64,000 bases of DNA from Niabella ginsenosidivorans. GTDB lineage: Bacteria > Bacteroidota > Bacteroidia > Chitinophagales > Chitinophagaceae. The position numbers were made by a program, and so were the translations under genes. Shown piece by piece: positions 44,266 to 53,226 of the stretch. The stretch covers positions 4,092,001 to 4,156,000 of the forward strand of contig NZ_CP015772.1 in NCBI RefSeq assembly GCF_001654455.1, given 5' to 3'. How positions within the stretch are numbered: position 1 is the first letter of the stretch; every line of letters starts with the position of its first letter. The notes below the pieces were generated by a model. It searched no databases. It was not told the origin of the DNA and worked only from the letters and a program-made list of their open reading frames with translations.

Positions 44266-44658
44266 TTACCCTTCCTCTCCTTCCATAAATTCGTCCAGGT
44301 CTCTTCTTTCTTTTTTAGTGGGACGTCCTATTTTACTCAGCCGTTTTCCGCTGAAAAAAGAAGCCGCCTGTATTTTAGCTTTTTCCAGTTCCTCCGGCGG
44401 CGTCAGGTCTGTATAATGTTTCACCGCCTCTTCATACTTAACACGGGTATGCAGCAGGCCGGTTACTTTAATGACCCATTTGCGGCCTTCGGTACGCACT
44501 TCATACACATCTCCCAGGTGCACATTTTTGCCGGGTTTTACATTTTCACCCTCATATTTCACCTTTCCGTTATTACAGGCATCGGTAGCCAGCCGCCTTG
44601 TTTTAAACAGGCGGATAGACCAAAGGTATTTATCAACTCTTAATTTTTCTTTTTCCAT
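44266..44658 (-). CDS. S4-domain RNA-binding protein (Hsp15-like)
   Basis: The ATG at 44658 (MEKEKLRVDKYLWSIRLFKT) gives 130 residues. The longer frame to 44715 crosses the inverted repeat of the neighbouring cassette. The S4 domain occupies residues 5-70 (VDKYLWSIRLFKTRRLATDA, then GENVKPGKNVHLGDVYEV). A basic C-terminus (GRPTKKERRDLDEFMEGEE) matches Hsp15/YrfH, which binds free 50S subunits carrying nascent chains. The left end of the GxxExxY cassette lies 7 bases before the start codon, so its native upstream region may have been displaced. Confidence 0.88.
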   Translation of the reverse strand: MEKEKLRVDKYLWSIRLFKTRRLATDACNNGKVKYEGENVKPGKNVHLGDVYEVRTEGRKWVIKVTGLLHTRVKYEEAVKHYTDLTPPEELEKAKIQAASFFSGKRLSKIGRPTKKERRDLDEFMEGEEG

Positions 44659-44665
44659 ATTAAAT

Positions 44666-45188
44666 GCCACGAATTCACGAATATACTGTTTGTACTTCTT
44701 TATGAGAAATGCCACTAACCGGACTTAAATACTATAATTTTTTATAAAACAATACGTTTATAGCTTAATCGTGTTTCTCCGAAATTCACCAATAATGCTA
44801 GCTTATTGCCAGAGACTTTAAGATAATTAATGCATCGTGCAGAAAACTCATCCATCATTTTTTTTACACCCTTTACCTCTAGGATTATTTTGTCAAAAAC
44901 TACAAAGTCAGCATAAAACACATGGGGCAAAACAATGCCTTTATAATTAACCTCATACTTCTTTTCTCTCTCAAATAAAATATTATTTCCAATAAACTCA
45001 TATTCCAATGCATCCTTATACACTATTTCAGAGAAACCTGGCCCAGGTTATTATGCACTTCCATACAGATCCCAATAACATCATAACTTTCTTCCTTATA
45101 AATAATAGCGTTCATTGGTGTTCATTTACGTAGCAGTTATAGGATACGAATACACGAATTGTTTAAATTTCATTCGTGTATTCGTGGC
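44666..45188. mobile_element. Possible 523-bp cassette with 17-bp terminal inverted repeats around a GxxExxY gene
   Basis: GCCACGAATTCACGAAT at 44666-44682 and the reverse complement of 45172-45188 (GCCACGAATACACGAAT) match at 16 of 17 positions. Between them lies only the frameshifted GxxExxY gene. The left end stops 7 bases before the S4 start codon and the right end 3 bases past the dipeptidase stop codon (45192). The right end is also half of a perfect hairpin, 45147-45159 with 45172-45184. No target duplication is obvious. Confidence 0.5.
44742..45115 (-). pseudogene. GxxExxY protein gene with a one-base frameshift
   Basis: From ATG at 45115 the frame reads MNAIIYKEESYDVIGICMEV then HNNLGQVSLK and a stop. 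The other frame reads SEIVYKDALEYEFIGNNI and continues to the end (DKIILEVKGVKKM, YLKVSGNKLALLVNFGETRL). Inserting one C in the GGGCC run near 45039-45045 restores HNNLGPGFSEIVYKDALEYEF, the expected GxxExxY sequence. The open part (44742-45023) begins at an internal GTG and lacks the first 31 residues. The PD-(D/E)xK-like Glu-x-Lys (LEVKG) is retained. It is either a true deletion or a sequencing error. Confidence 0.8.
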
Positions 45189-45191
45189 TTT

Positions 45192-46556
45192 CTATTCCCC
45201 AAAATATTTATGGAAATAAGGGATGGTCTCTATTCCTTTATAATAGTTCTCAATATTGTATTTTTCATTGGGACTGTGCAGGCCGTCATTATCCAGCCCA
45301 AAGCCCATGAAAATAATTTTGATGCCCAGTTCTTTTTCCAGAACGGAGCAGATGGGAATACTGCCGCCGCCTTTTACCGGGATCGGCGTTTTGCCAAACG
45401 TGGTTTCCAGTGCTTTGGAAGCTGCCTGGTATCCCTTGCTGTCGATCGGTGTTGCGTAGGGCTCGCCTCCGTGGTGCTCGAACGCATGCACGGTCACACA
45501 GGAAGGTGCTATTTTTCTAAAATGATCCAGCAGCAACTTTGTAATTTTTTCGCTGGACTGATTGGGCACCAGCCTGGCAGAAATTTTTGCGGTAGCTTTT
45601 GCCGGCAATACGGTTTTGGCACCCTCGCCCGTATAGCCCCCCCAGATACCGTTCAATTCCAGTGTGGGACGGATGCCGGTGCGCTCATAAGTGGTATATC
45701 CCTTTTCCCCGTATAATTCTTTAATGCCGATTTCATCCTTGTATTCCTGTTCATTAAACGGCGCTTTATTGATCAGTGCCCTTTCTTCTTCCGAAACCAA
45801 CGCCACGTCATCATAAAATCCCGGAATGGTAATATGGTTGTTTTCATCATAACAGCCGGCGATCATTTTTGACAGAATTACTATGGGATTGGCTACTGCA
45901 CCGCCATAGGTACCGCTGTGCAGGTCCCTTGCTGCAGAAGTCAGTTCCACTTCTATATAGCTCAACCCGCGCACCCCTGTATCCAAAGAGGGGTTTTCCA
46001 TGCTTAATAAAGAGCTATCGCTGATCAGGATCACATCTGCTTTCAGCAGCTTCTTATTAGCCGCTACAAAGGCCGCCAGGTTGGGAGATCCTACCTCTTC
46101 TTCTCCCTCAATAATAAATTTAATATTGGTGGTCATGGTATTGGTCTTTACCATAGTTTCCAGTGCCTTTACGTGCATATAGAACTGGCCTTTATCATCA
46201 GCGCTGCCGCGTGCATATACTTTGCCATCTTTAACAGTAGGTTCAAAAGGTGGTGTGTTCCAAAGCTCCAGCGGTTCTACGGGTTGCACATCATAGTGCC
46301 CGTAAACCAGCACCGTTGGTTTTGAGGGGTCAATGATCTTTTCTCCATATACCGCCGGATGGCCGCCGGTTTCCATCACTTCTGCTTTATCACAGCCGGA
46401 AGCCAGCAGGGCTGCTTTTACTGCTTCCGCACAACGCTTCATATCCTCTTTGTTCTCACTTTTGGCACTGATAGAGGGAATGCGCAGCAGCTCCATCATT
46501 TCGTTCAGAAAACGTTCTTTATTTTCCTCCTGATATTCTTTCCATATTGCTGACAT
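45192..46556 (-). CDS. M20-family dipeptidase
   Basis: The 454-residue zinc peptidase is of the carnosinase/CNDP-like M20 group. Metal and catalytic motifs are YGHYDVQPVEP, ARGSADDKGQFYMH and IIEGEEEVGSPNL, with the dimerisation domain in the middle (RDLHSGTYGGAVANP, RLVPNQSSEKI). The C-terminal GGGSIPICSVLEKELG and LHSPNEKYNIENY carry the last His ligand. It would hydrolyse dipeptides in the cytoplasm. It is transcribed toward the inverted-repeat cassette, which begins 3 bases past its stop codon. Confidence 0.93.
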   Translation of the reverse strand: MSAIWKEYQEENKERFLNEMMELLRIPSISAKSENKEDMKRCAEAVKAALLASGCDKAEVMETGGHPAVYGEKIIDPSKPTVLVYGHYDVQPVEPLELWNTPPFEPTVKDGKVYARGSADDKGQFYMHVKALETMVKTNTMTTNIKFIIEGEEEVGSPNLAAFVAANKKLLKADVILISDSSLLSMENPSLDTGVRGLSYIEVELTSAARDLHSGTYGGAVANPIVILSKMIAGCYDENNHITIPGFYDDVALVSEEERALINKAPFNEQEYKDEIGIKELYGEKGYTTYERTGIRPTLELNGIWGGYTGEGAKTVLPAKATAKISARLVPNQSSEKITKLLLDHFRKIAPSCVTVHAFEHHGGEPYATPIDSKGYQAASKALETTFGKTPIPVKGGGSIPICSVLEKELGIKIIFMGFGLDNDGLHSPNEKYNIENYYKGIETIPYFHKYFGE

Positions 46557-46724
46557 AATGTAATTTTTAGTTCCTGCGAAGGTACGGAATCCATTGGTTC
46601 ACTATTCTACCCGCGGGCAGGATGAATATACATGCTGCCTTATCCCCAAAAAACAGGATCCGCCTGCGGAGCGCCCTGCCAACTCCGCAATTCTCCTTAA
46701 CTTTAAGAAAATATATTAGCAAAG

Positions 46725-47165
46725 ATGAAAAAGGAAATCCTTGATGCCATTATTAAAGCGCTCGAAAAAAATACAACCGGGCTGAAACAGGAAATCAATA
46801 CGGAAGAAGCCACTGCTACTATCGATGAAGCGGCTACTGCTGAGGTGGATGCCCTTTCCCAAAAGGATGAAGCGGCCGACCTTTCCAACCTCCTACAGTC
46901 TCCACTGGAAACAACAGAAAATACGATCAGCACCGTAAAAAAATACCAAACGGTTTCGCGGGAAGAGATAGGCCCGGGCGCCCTGGTGGAAACGGATGCG
47001 CACTGGCTCCTGGTAGGGGTGGTGCTTCCCCTGCTGGAAATAAAAGGTAAAAAAGTGGCCGGTGTAGCCCCGGACGCGCCTGCATATGCAACCCTTGAAG
47101 GAAAGAAAAAAGGCGATCAGGTGCATTTAGGCAACAGGGAATACCTGATCCTGTCTGTACAGTAA
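46725..47165 (+). CDS. Hypothetical protein with GreA/GreB C-terminal-like domain
   Basis: The 146-residue acidic protein has a helical, Glu/Ala-rich N-terminal half (EEATATIDEAATAEVDALSQ). A small beta-domain follows from about residue 75 (EEIGPGALVETDAHWLLVGV to GDQVHLGNREYLILSV). GPGALVET and PAYATLEGKKKGDQV resemble the GreA/GreB C-terminal domain used to bind RNA polymerase, but the coiled-coil acidic finger is absent. It might act on RNA polymerase or simply share the fold. It is convergent with the efflux adaptor gene. Confidence 0.7.
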   Translation: MKKEILDAIIKALEKNTTGLKQEINTEEATATIDEAATAEVDALSQKDEAADLSNLLQSPLETTENTISTVKKYQTVSREEIGPGALVETDAHWLLVGVVLPLLEIKGKKVAGVAPDAPAYATLEGKKKGDQVHLGNREYLILSVQ

Positions 47166-47179
47166 CTGTAAAAACGGGA

Positions 47180-48292
47180 TTACTGTAAAGCAAGCTTGCC
47201 ATCCACAGCAGCACCATTCCTTACTTCTTCAGTAACGTTATCGATCAGGGTGTCATTTTTATTCAGATTGCCGTAAACAGCAATCTGATCATCTGTTTTA
47301 ATACCTGTAGAAACGGGCACCCATACTGTTTTGCCATTGGTTACTTTTATTACAAAGAGGCCCTGGCTGGAGTTCAGCAATGCTTTGTTGGGGATCACGA
47401 ACACCTGCGTATTACCGGAATGCAACGGTATTTTTACTTCCGGGATCATACCCGGCAGCAATGTCTTTGAATCATTCGCAACATCCATTTCCACATGCTG
47501 TGCCCGCAGCCGGTTGTCCAGCGCACCGGACACACGCGAGGTTCTTGCCTCAAAATAACGGCCGGGCAGGGATTTTACAGTAAATTTTACCACACCGCTT
47601 TGATTCAGCACACCGGCATTGCTTTCCGGCAGATTCACCACCAGCCTCAGCTTTTTTTGTTCCTGTAATGTAAACATTGGCACGGCCCCGGCACCAGGCC
47701 CTACATAGGCGCCGGCGCTTACATTACGTGCCGTAATAACACCGGAGAATGGTGCCCTGATCTCCAGATAATTCCGGTTGTCTGTGATTTCCTTTAACGC
47801 CGATTGTGCAGCCAGGTATTGCGCATGATCTGATTTTTGCCTTGCATCAGCCATGTCCAGGTCGTTTTGAGAAACAGTACCGGGTGTTTTGCTGGTTTCC
47901 AGCAGCCGGTCGTAAGTAGCCTTACTGGCCAGGTAAATAGCCTCCTGGGATTTTACTTTTGACGCCGCCCCATCGCGCTGCGCGTTTATTTCAGGCGCTT
48001 CCATCACTGCAAGCAACTGCCCCTGGCGCACTTCGCTGCCCACATCCACATACAGTTTTTTAACAAAGCTGCTGACCTTGGCGTACAGGTCTACATTTTG
48101 AAAAGCGACCAGTTCTCCCGGGAGCGACAGGGTATCTGAAAGATTACCTGACGACAGTAAAAACGCAGCTACTACCGGTTCCTTTTCCGGCTTTTTTTCT
48201 TCTTCCGCGCCGGAAGATTTACACCCCTGGAACGCAGCGGTCATTAAAGAACCGGCCATTAGCAAGAAAATGATTTTGTTACCTTTTATCAT
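47180..48292 (-). CDS. RND efflux periplasmic adaptor (membrane fusion protein)
   Basis: The 370-residue lipoprotein starts MIKGNKIIFLLMAGSLMTAA followed by FQGC, a lipobox. It has the lipoyl-like half motifs (VDLYAKVSSFVKKLYVDVGS and LEIRAPFSGVITARNVSAG) separated by a helical hairpin (residues about 95-150). The beta-barrel (LRLVVNLPESNAGVL) and membrane-proximal domain (FVIKVTNGKTVWVPVSTG) follow. It links the inner-membrane pump (48329) to the TolC-like channel (51693), and is last in the operon. Confidence 0.93.
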   Translation of the reverse strand: MIKGNKIIFLLMAGSLMTAAFQGCKSSGAEEEKKPEKEPVVAAFLLSSGNLSDTLSLPGELVAFQNVDLYAKVSSFVKKLYVDVGSEVRQGQLLAVMEAPEINAQRDGAASKVKSQEAIYLASKATYDRLLETSKTPGTVSQNDLDMADARQKSDHAQYLAAQSALKEITDNRNYLEIRAPFSGVITARNVSAGAYVGPGAGAVPMFTLQEQKKLRLVVNLPESNAGVLNQSGVVKFTVKSLPGRYFEARTSRVSGALDNRLRAQHVEMDVANDSKTLLPGMIPEVKIPLHSGNTQVFVIPNKALLNSSQGLFVIKVTNGKTVWVPVSTGIKTDDQIAVYGNLNKNDTLIDNVTEEVRNGAAVDGKLALQ

Positions 48293-48328
48293 GATCGAAC
48301 ACAGTTAATAATATATCGATTAAATTTT

Positions 48329-51300
48329 TTAGTGATGGTGAAGACCCGGTATATAATGAACACTCTCTTTATCTTCCGGATCCAGCGATACGCTTTCTGT
48401 TTTTGCTTTACCCTGTCCCCATGCAAATGTCAGTGGCAGTATGAATAATGCCGCAAATGTAGAGGCAATCAGTCCACCGATTACCGCGCGGCCTAAAGGC
48501 GAAGACTGATCCCCGGCTTCTCCCAGTCCGGATGCCATTGGTATCATGCCTACTACCATTGCCAGGGCAGTCATTAAGATAGGGCGCATCCGTAATGCAG
48601 CCGCTTCCCTTGCAGACTTAATGGCATCCCCGTTATGCCTCCGGATCTGCTCCGCATTGGTGATCAAAAGTACCGCATTTGAAATAGAAACACCCACAGA
48701 CATGATCATCCCCATATACGATTGCAGGTTGAGTGTTGAGCCACATAACATTAATAATGCCATAGAACCAAACAATACGGCAGGTACCGTTGCCAGCACG
48801 ATTAGGGAAACCTTAAAGGACTGGAAATTGGCTGCCAGCATTAAAAAGATCACTACGATGGCCACCAGCAGCCCGCCCTGTAAGCTATCCAGCGTATCGG
48901 TCAACGTCTGGCTTAAACCGATGAGATTCACACTCAGTCCCCTGGGCAGTTCTCCCAGAGAAGCAATGGCTTTCTGAACATCTTTTGCAGCAGCTCCAAG
49001 GTCTTTATTGTTTAAGTTCGCGGTCACCGTCAACATAGGTACTGCACCCAGGTTATCGGCCTCTCCATAAGTGGAGTCGGGCTTTATAGAGGCTACATCT
49101 CCCAGCAATGGCCTGGAATTATTGGGTGTCAGCGGAATTTCAGCAATATCGTTCTGACTGGTCATTTCACTTTCTGGAATTTCCACCTGAACGTTATAGG
49201 TAAGATTGGATTTGGGATCTACCCATATATTCTTTTCCGTTAAACGGGATGAGGACGTAGATGCGATCAGTGAACGGGAAATAGAGCTTACATCCGTTCC
49301 CAGCTGTGCTGCGCGGATCCGGTCAATATTAATATTCAGCGAAGGATAGCGGATGGACTGACCCAACTGCACATCCCGCAGATAAGAGATCTTTTTGAGC
49401 TTTTCCATCATCAGGAATGCATATTTTTCATTCAGCTTTTTGTCCCTGCCGGAAAAACGCACTTCAATAGGCGTTGGTGAGCCCTGGCTCAGTATTTTAT
49501 CAGTAAGCTCAATGGGCTCAAATGATAACTTCATGTCCGGCCCCACTTCAGCCGCCCGTTTTCTGATCTTATCTTTTAGTTCGTCCAGGTTTACCTTGTA
49601 ATCCTCTTTAAGGGCCACCTGCAACACTGCCTCATGCGGCCCCGCCATCCAGAGGAAGATAGGTGCCGTAGAGAACAACTGAGGGTGCATGCCCACAAAA
49701 GTGGAGGTAATGGACACATTCTTTTTTCCCACTACATCATTCACCACATTTAAAAGGTCGATCGCCTTTAATTCCGTTTTTTCAATACGCGTTCCATCCG
49801 GCACCCGCATTCTTACCTGAAACTGCTTTCCGTTTACCTTTGGTAATACATCCCTGCCAATAATGCTTAAAAAGAATACCGCCAGCAAACCGATCACAGC
49901 AATATATACTGTTACTATTATCTTACGGAAAGGCATCATCCGATCCAGGAAACGCATATAGCGCATCCTGAATTTTTCAAAGCGGCTCACCTTGCCATCC
50001 CTGTTACTGTCTGCATTTTTTAGTAATATTTCTTTTTGCGACCAGGTATCCTCCTCACCTTCCTCAAGTCCCATCGCCTTATACTCTTCTTCCTCGGTTA
50101 ACTCTTTTCCTTCTTTGTTTTTATGGTGCTTCACTTTCATGATCCAGTTGGCCATTACCGGAACAAAGGTCTGCGCCAGGAAGTAAGAAGCGATCATGCT
50201 AAAGCCGATTGCCAGGGCCAGCGGCAGGAACAGAGAGCCGGGTATGCCGCCCATTGTAAATGCGGGGGCAAACACAGCCAGTATACAAAACAGGATCAGT
50301 AGCTTGGGAAATGCAATTTCCTTACAGGCATCCCAGATGGCCAAAGCTTTTGGCTTGCCCATATCCATATGCTGGTGGATGTTCTCAATGGTCACCGTAC
50401 TTTCATCTACCAGGATGCCAATGGCCAGTGCAAGACCGCTCAGCGTCATAATATTAATGGTCTGGCCAAATAAGCTTAAGCACAATACACCGGTAATGAT
50501 AGAGGTAGGGATCGTTAAGATCACAATCAGCGCGCCGCGGATATCACCCAGGAACAGCATTACCATTAACCCTGTAAGCACTGCCCCGATCACACCTTCA
50601 CTCAGCAGGCTTTTTACAGAGTTCATTACATAGGTCGACTGGTCGAATTCATAAGTCAGCTTTACATCTTCCGGCAACTGCGACTGGATCTTTGGCAGAG
50701 TACTCTTCAGGCGCTGTACCACTTCCCATGTAGAAGCATCCGCTGCCTTTGCAATATCAATGTACACAGAGCGTTTGCCATTGATCAGCGCATAACCGGC
50801 CGAGATATCGGCACCGTCTTCTACCGTTGCCACATCTCTCAGGTAAAGGTTGGAAGCGGTGCCTCCATTGACAAGTAACGGCATATTTTCAAAGTCCTTT
50901 ATCTGCTTAAAAGTGGTATTGGCAGGCGTCACGTAGTTTTTATCGCCGATCCGCACATTTCCCGCGGGAGATGAAAGGTTATTGATCCGCAGTGCCGCTA
51001 CCAGTTGGTCGGCGGTCATATTATGCGCCCTCAGCAGATCCGGGTTGGCCTTAACCACCACGGTTCTTATATTCCCACCGAAAGGAGTAGAGCCTACAAG
51101 ACCGGGAATAGAAGTAAAAGAAGAACGGACATACACATTTGCCAGGTCCAGCAGCTCATTATTGCTTCTTTTATCACTGCTTAGCACCAGTTGCCCGACA
51201 GGAAGCGTAGATACGTCAAAACGGATGATAAACGGCGGGTTAGAGCCCGGCGGAAAGATCGCCTGTATCCGATTGGAAACCGCACTTACCTCTGCTGCGG

Positions 51301-51610
51301 CCTGTGCCATGTTAGTGCCGGGGTAAAAATTGATCTTTATAAGTGTAAGGCTCTGTATATTTTTTGTTTCAATACTTTTTATCCCGTTTACATACAGGAG
51401 TATATTGATGTATTGCTTCCCAAAATAGGCTTCCATCTGCTCGGCAGTATACCCTCCAAACGGGTGTGACAGGTAGATCACCGGTAAATCCAGCTTCGGG
51501 AAAATGTCCACCTTAATAGAGGTCACCGCTTTAATACCAAAGAAAAAAAGCGCCGCTACCAATACCAGTATCGTAATGGGTTTTCTTAATGCAAAACGTA
51601 TTAAATTCAT
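48329..51610 (-). CDS. RND multidrug-type efflux pump with an EF-hand insertion
   Basis: The 1093-residue AcrB/HAE1-like pump has twelve membrane helices and two periplasmic porter domains. The proton-relay acids in helix 4 are Asp402-Glu403 (ILVDESTVTIENI), where AcrB has Asp-Asp. The position of AcrB Lys940 is Ser977 (GVSISNAVLL). Between helices 6 and 7 a cytoplasmic stretch holds DSNRDGKVSRFE at 534-545, a perfect EF-hand calcium loop (D1, N3, D5, G6, V8, S9, E12). Downstream are the adaptor gene and upstream the TolC-like gene. Confidence 0.92.
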   Translation of the reverse strand: MNLIRFALRKPITILVLVAALFFFGIKAVTSIKVDIFPKLDLPVIYLSHPFGGYTAEQMEAYFGKQYINILLYVNGIKSIETKNIQSLTLIKINFYPGTNMAQAAAEVSAVSNRIQAIFPPGSNPPFIIRFDVSTLPVGQLVLSSDKRSNNELLDLANVYVRSSFTSIPGLVGSTPFGGNIRTVVVKANPDLLRAHNMTADQLVAALRINNLSSPAGNVRIGDKNYVTPANTTFKQIKDFENMPLLVNGGTASNLYLRDVATVEDGADISAGYALINGKRSVYIDIAKAADASTWEVVQRLKSTLPKIQSQLPEDVKLTYEFDQSTYVMNSVKSLLSEGVIGAVLTGLMVMLFLGDIRGALIVILTIPTSIITGVLCLSLFGQTINIMTLSGLALAIGILVDESTVTIENIHQHMDMGKPKALAIWDACKEIAFPKLLILFCILAVFAPAFTMGGIPGSLFLPLALAIGFSMIASYFLAQTFVPVMANWIMKVKHHKNKEGKELTEEEEYKAMGLEEGEEDTWSQKEILLKNADSNRDGKVSRFEKFRMRYMRFLDRMMPFRKIIVTVYIAVIGLLAVFFLSIIGRDVLPKVNGKQFQVRMRVPDGTRIEKTELKAIDLLNVVNDVVGKKNVSITSTFVGMHPQLFSTAPIFLWMAGPHEAVLQVALKEDYKVNLDELKDKIRKRAAEVGPDMKLSFEPIELTDKILSQGSPTPIEVRFSGRDKKLNEKYAFLMMEKLKKISYLRDVQLGQSIRYPSLNINIDRIRAAQLGTDVSSISRSLIASTSSSRLTEKNIWVDPKSNLTYNVQVEIPESEMTSQNDIAEIPLTPNNSRPLLGDVASIKPDSTYGEADNLGAVPMLTVTANLNNKDLGAAAKDVQKAIASLGELPRGLSVNLIGLSQTLTDTLDSLQGGLLVAIVVIFLMLAANFQSFKVSLIVLATVPAVLFGSMALLMLCGSTLNLQSYMGMIMSVGVSISNAVLLITNAEQIRRHNGDAIKSAREAAALRMRPILMTALAMVVGMIPMASGLGEAGDQSSPLGRAVIGGLIASTFAALFILPLTFAWGQGKAKTESVSLDPEDKESVHYIPGLHHH

Positions 51611-51644
51611 CTGTGTCTGCTTGTTTTATATAATGTGGTTCATC

Positions 51645-51690
51645 GTTCCTGGTTCATGACGCTATGAGCTAGCAGCAATGAACCAGGAAC
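51645..51690. repeat. Perfect 13-bp inverted repeat between TolC-like and RND genes
   Basis: GTTCCTGGTTCAT (51645-51657) pairs with ATGAACCAGGAAC (51678-51690) around a 20-base loop. It lies in the intercistronic gap directly after the TolC-like stop codon. It may stabilise or attenuate the polycistronic message; no T run follows. Confidence 0.6.
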
Positions 51691-51692
51691 TC

Positions 51693-53084
51693 CTATCGCA
51701 ACTGATCTTCAAATAAATTAAAATCGCCCTGGGCGGCGGCTTTCAGCAAAAGCGCCTGCCATACATTGTTATTGGCAATATTCCTATCGGTTTCAGCACG
51801 TATCAGCGTATAGGAAGCCTGTGTAACGTCTACCATTGTAGCCAGACCGTTTTTATACATTACCGATTTTTGATGATAGGCATCCGATGCTGCTTTGATC
51901 TGCACAGGAGCTTCCCTGTAATTGGCCAGTGCATTGCGCATCTTGTTTTGAGCCGTTTGCAGTTGCTGTTTAATGGCCACATCTGCTGTATTGTACTCTT
52001 CCTGTAAAGCCTTACTGATAAGGCGCTGCGCATTTACCTGTTTTGATAAACGTACCGGCTGCATAATATTCCAGGTGACGCCCACTCCAAACAGGTAATT
52101 GGAGCGGCTGGGATTGATCCCCTTCCAGTAGTCGCCGGTATAGCTACCCTGGTCGGTTGCATAATCACTTCCAAAGCCCGAGCCCCTAGATTGCCATACG
52201 CCTACCAATGAAAAGCTGGGGTAATACTGTGTTTTCAGGTAATGAGCCTGCTCATCGCTCACAGCGATCCGGCTTTTATAATATTGCAGCAGCGGGTGCT
52301 GCTGTGCTGTACTCACTGTATCCAGGTAAACACCCGGCAGCGCTGCTATAAAAGAAGTGTCCACTTCAAAATTGTTATCATTGGTGCCCATCAGCTGTGC
52401 CAGGATATTCTTTTGTTCCTGTTCCTTATCCTTCGCCGTGGTCAATAAAATACGGGCGCTGGAATACTCGGCATTTGCCAGTGAAGAATCCACTCCTGCT
52501 ACAAGGCCGTTTTTTGCACGTGCAATTACAAATACGCGGATGGAATCTGCCCTGCTTAAATTCTTTTCGTAGGATTTTGTTATCTGGCGGCTTGCAATAA
52601 GATTAAGATAAGCAGCCGCTACCTTCACTTTGTGCTCAAACAATTCCTGTTCGTAATCCTTTGTATTGCTCTCCTGTGTTCTTTGCGCCACTCTTACCTT
52701 TTCACGGTATTTTCCAAAAGCAAAGAATTCCCAGTTCACATTCGTTAAATATAAAGCGCCAAAGGCTGCATTCCAGTTCTGGGAAGCAAGCGCCGGGCCT
52801 GAAGATGCTACTGCCAATCCGCCAAATCCATACAGGGGACCATTAGTGCCGTTAATGGTTCCGTAATCCTGCTGAACGGAAAGGTTCACATTTGGTAATT
52901 GTTCTCTTTTTGCTTCCGTGACCATTTCTTTTGAGGCCTGCACATAGGCACTCTTGGCCTTTATAGACGGATAATTTTCAGCCGCGATCCTGATCGCCTC
53001 CTTTAATGTTAAGGTTGTTTGAGCAGTAAGCATTGCCGATAAAAAAACAAAAACAGATGTTAGTAAAACAGATCTTATCCGCAT
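51693..53084 (-). CDS. TolC-like outer-membrane efflux protein
   Basis: ATG at 53084 gives the signal peptide MRIRSVLLTSVFVFLSAMLT followed by AQTTLTLKEAI; the frame extends 33 bases to 53117. The 463-residue mature protein is the two-repeat helical barrel of the outer membrane factor family: LTLKEAIRIAAENYPSIKAK at the start, YLNLIASRQITKSYEKNL, then a second repeat (RLISKALQEEYNTADVAIKQ and MYKNGLATMVDVTQASYTLI). It completes the tripartite pump with the two genes downstream. It lies 142 bases after the histidine kinase gene. Confidence 0.92.
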   Translation of the reverse strand: MRIRSVLLTSVFVFLSAMLTAQTTLTLKEAIRIAAENYPSIKAKSAYVQASKEMVTEAKREQLPNVNLSVQQDYGTINGTNGPLYGFGGLAVASSGPALASQNWNAAFGALYLTNVNWEFFAFGKYREKVRVAQRTQESNTKDYEQELFEHKVKVAAAYLNLIASRQITKSYEKNLSRADSIRVFVIARAKNGLVAGVDSSLANAEYSSARILLTTAKDKEQEQKNILAQLMGTNDNNFEVDTSFIAALPGVYLDTVSTAQQHPLLQYYKSRIAVSDEQAHYLKTQYYPSFSLVGVWQSRGSGFGSDYATDQGSYTGDYWKGINPSRSNYLFGVGVTWNIMQPVRLSKQVNAQRLISKALQEEYNTADVAIKQQLQTAQNKMRNALANYREAPVQIKAASDAYHQKSVMYKNGLATMVDVTQASYTLIRAETDRNIANNNVWQALLLKAAAQGDFNLFEDQLR

Positions 53085-53226
53085 TGTAGAAACAATAGTT
53101 TTATTAAAACAAAACACAAACCAATAAAATCTTTTTGAAGCAAATTTGAAGCTGCCATTAAATCTCCTTTAAATCAGCAGCGCCGGCTGCCACAGGCATG
53201 GAAAAGAAGGATTATAGCAAAGACGC

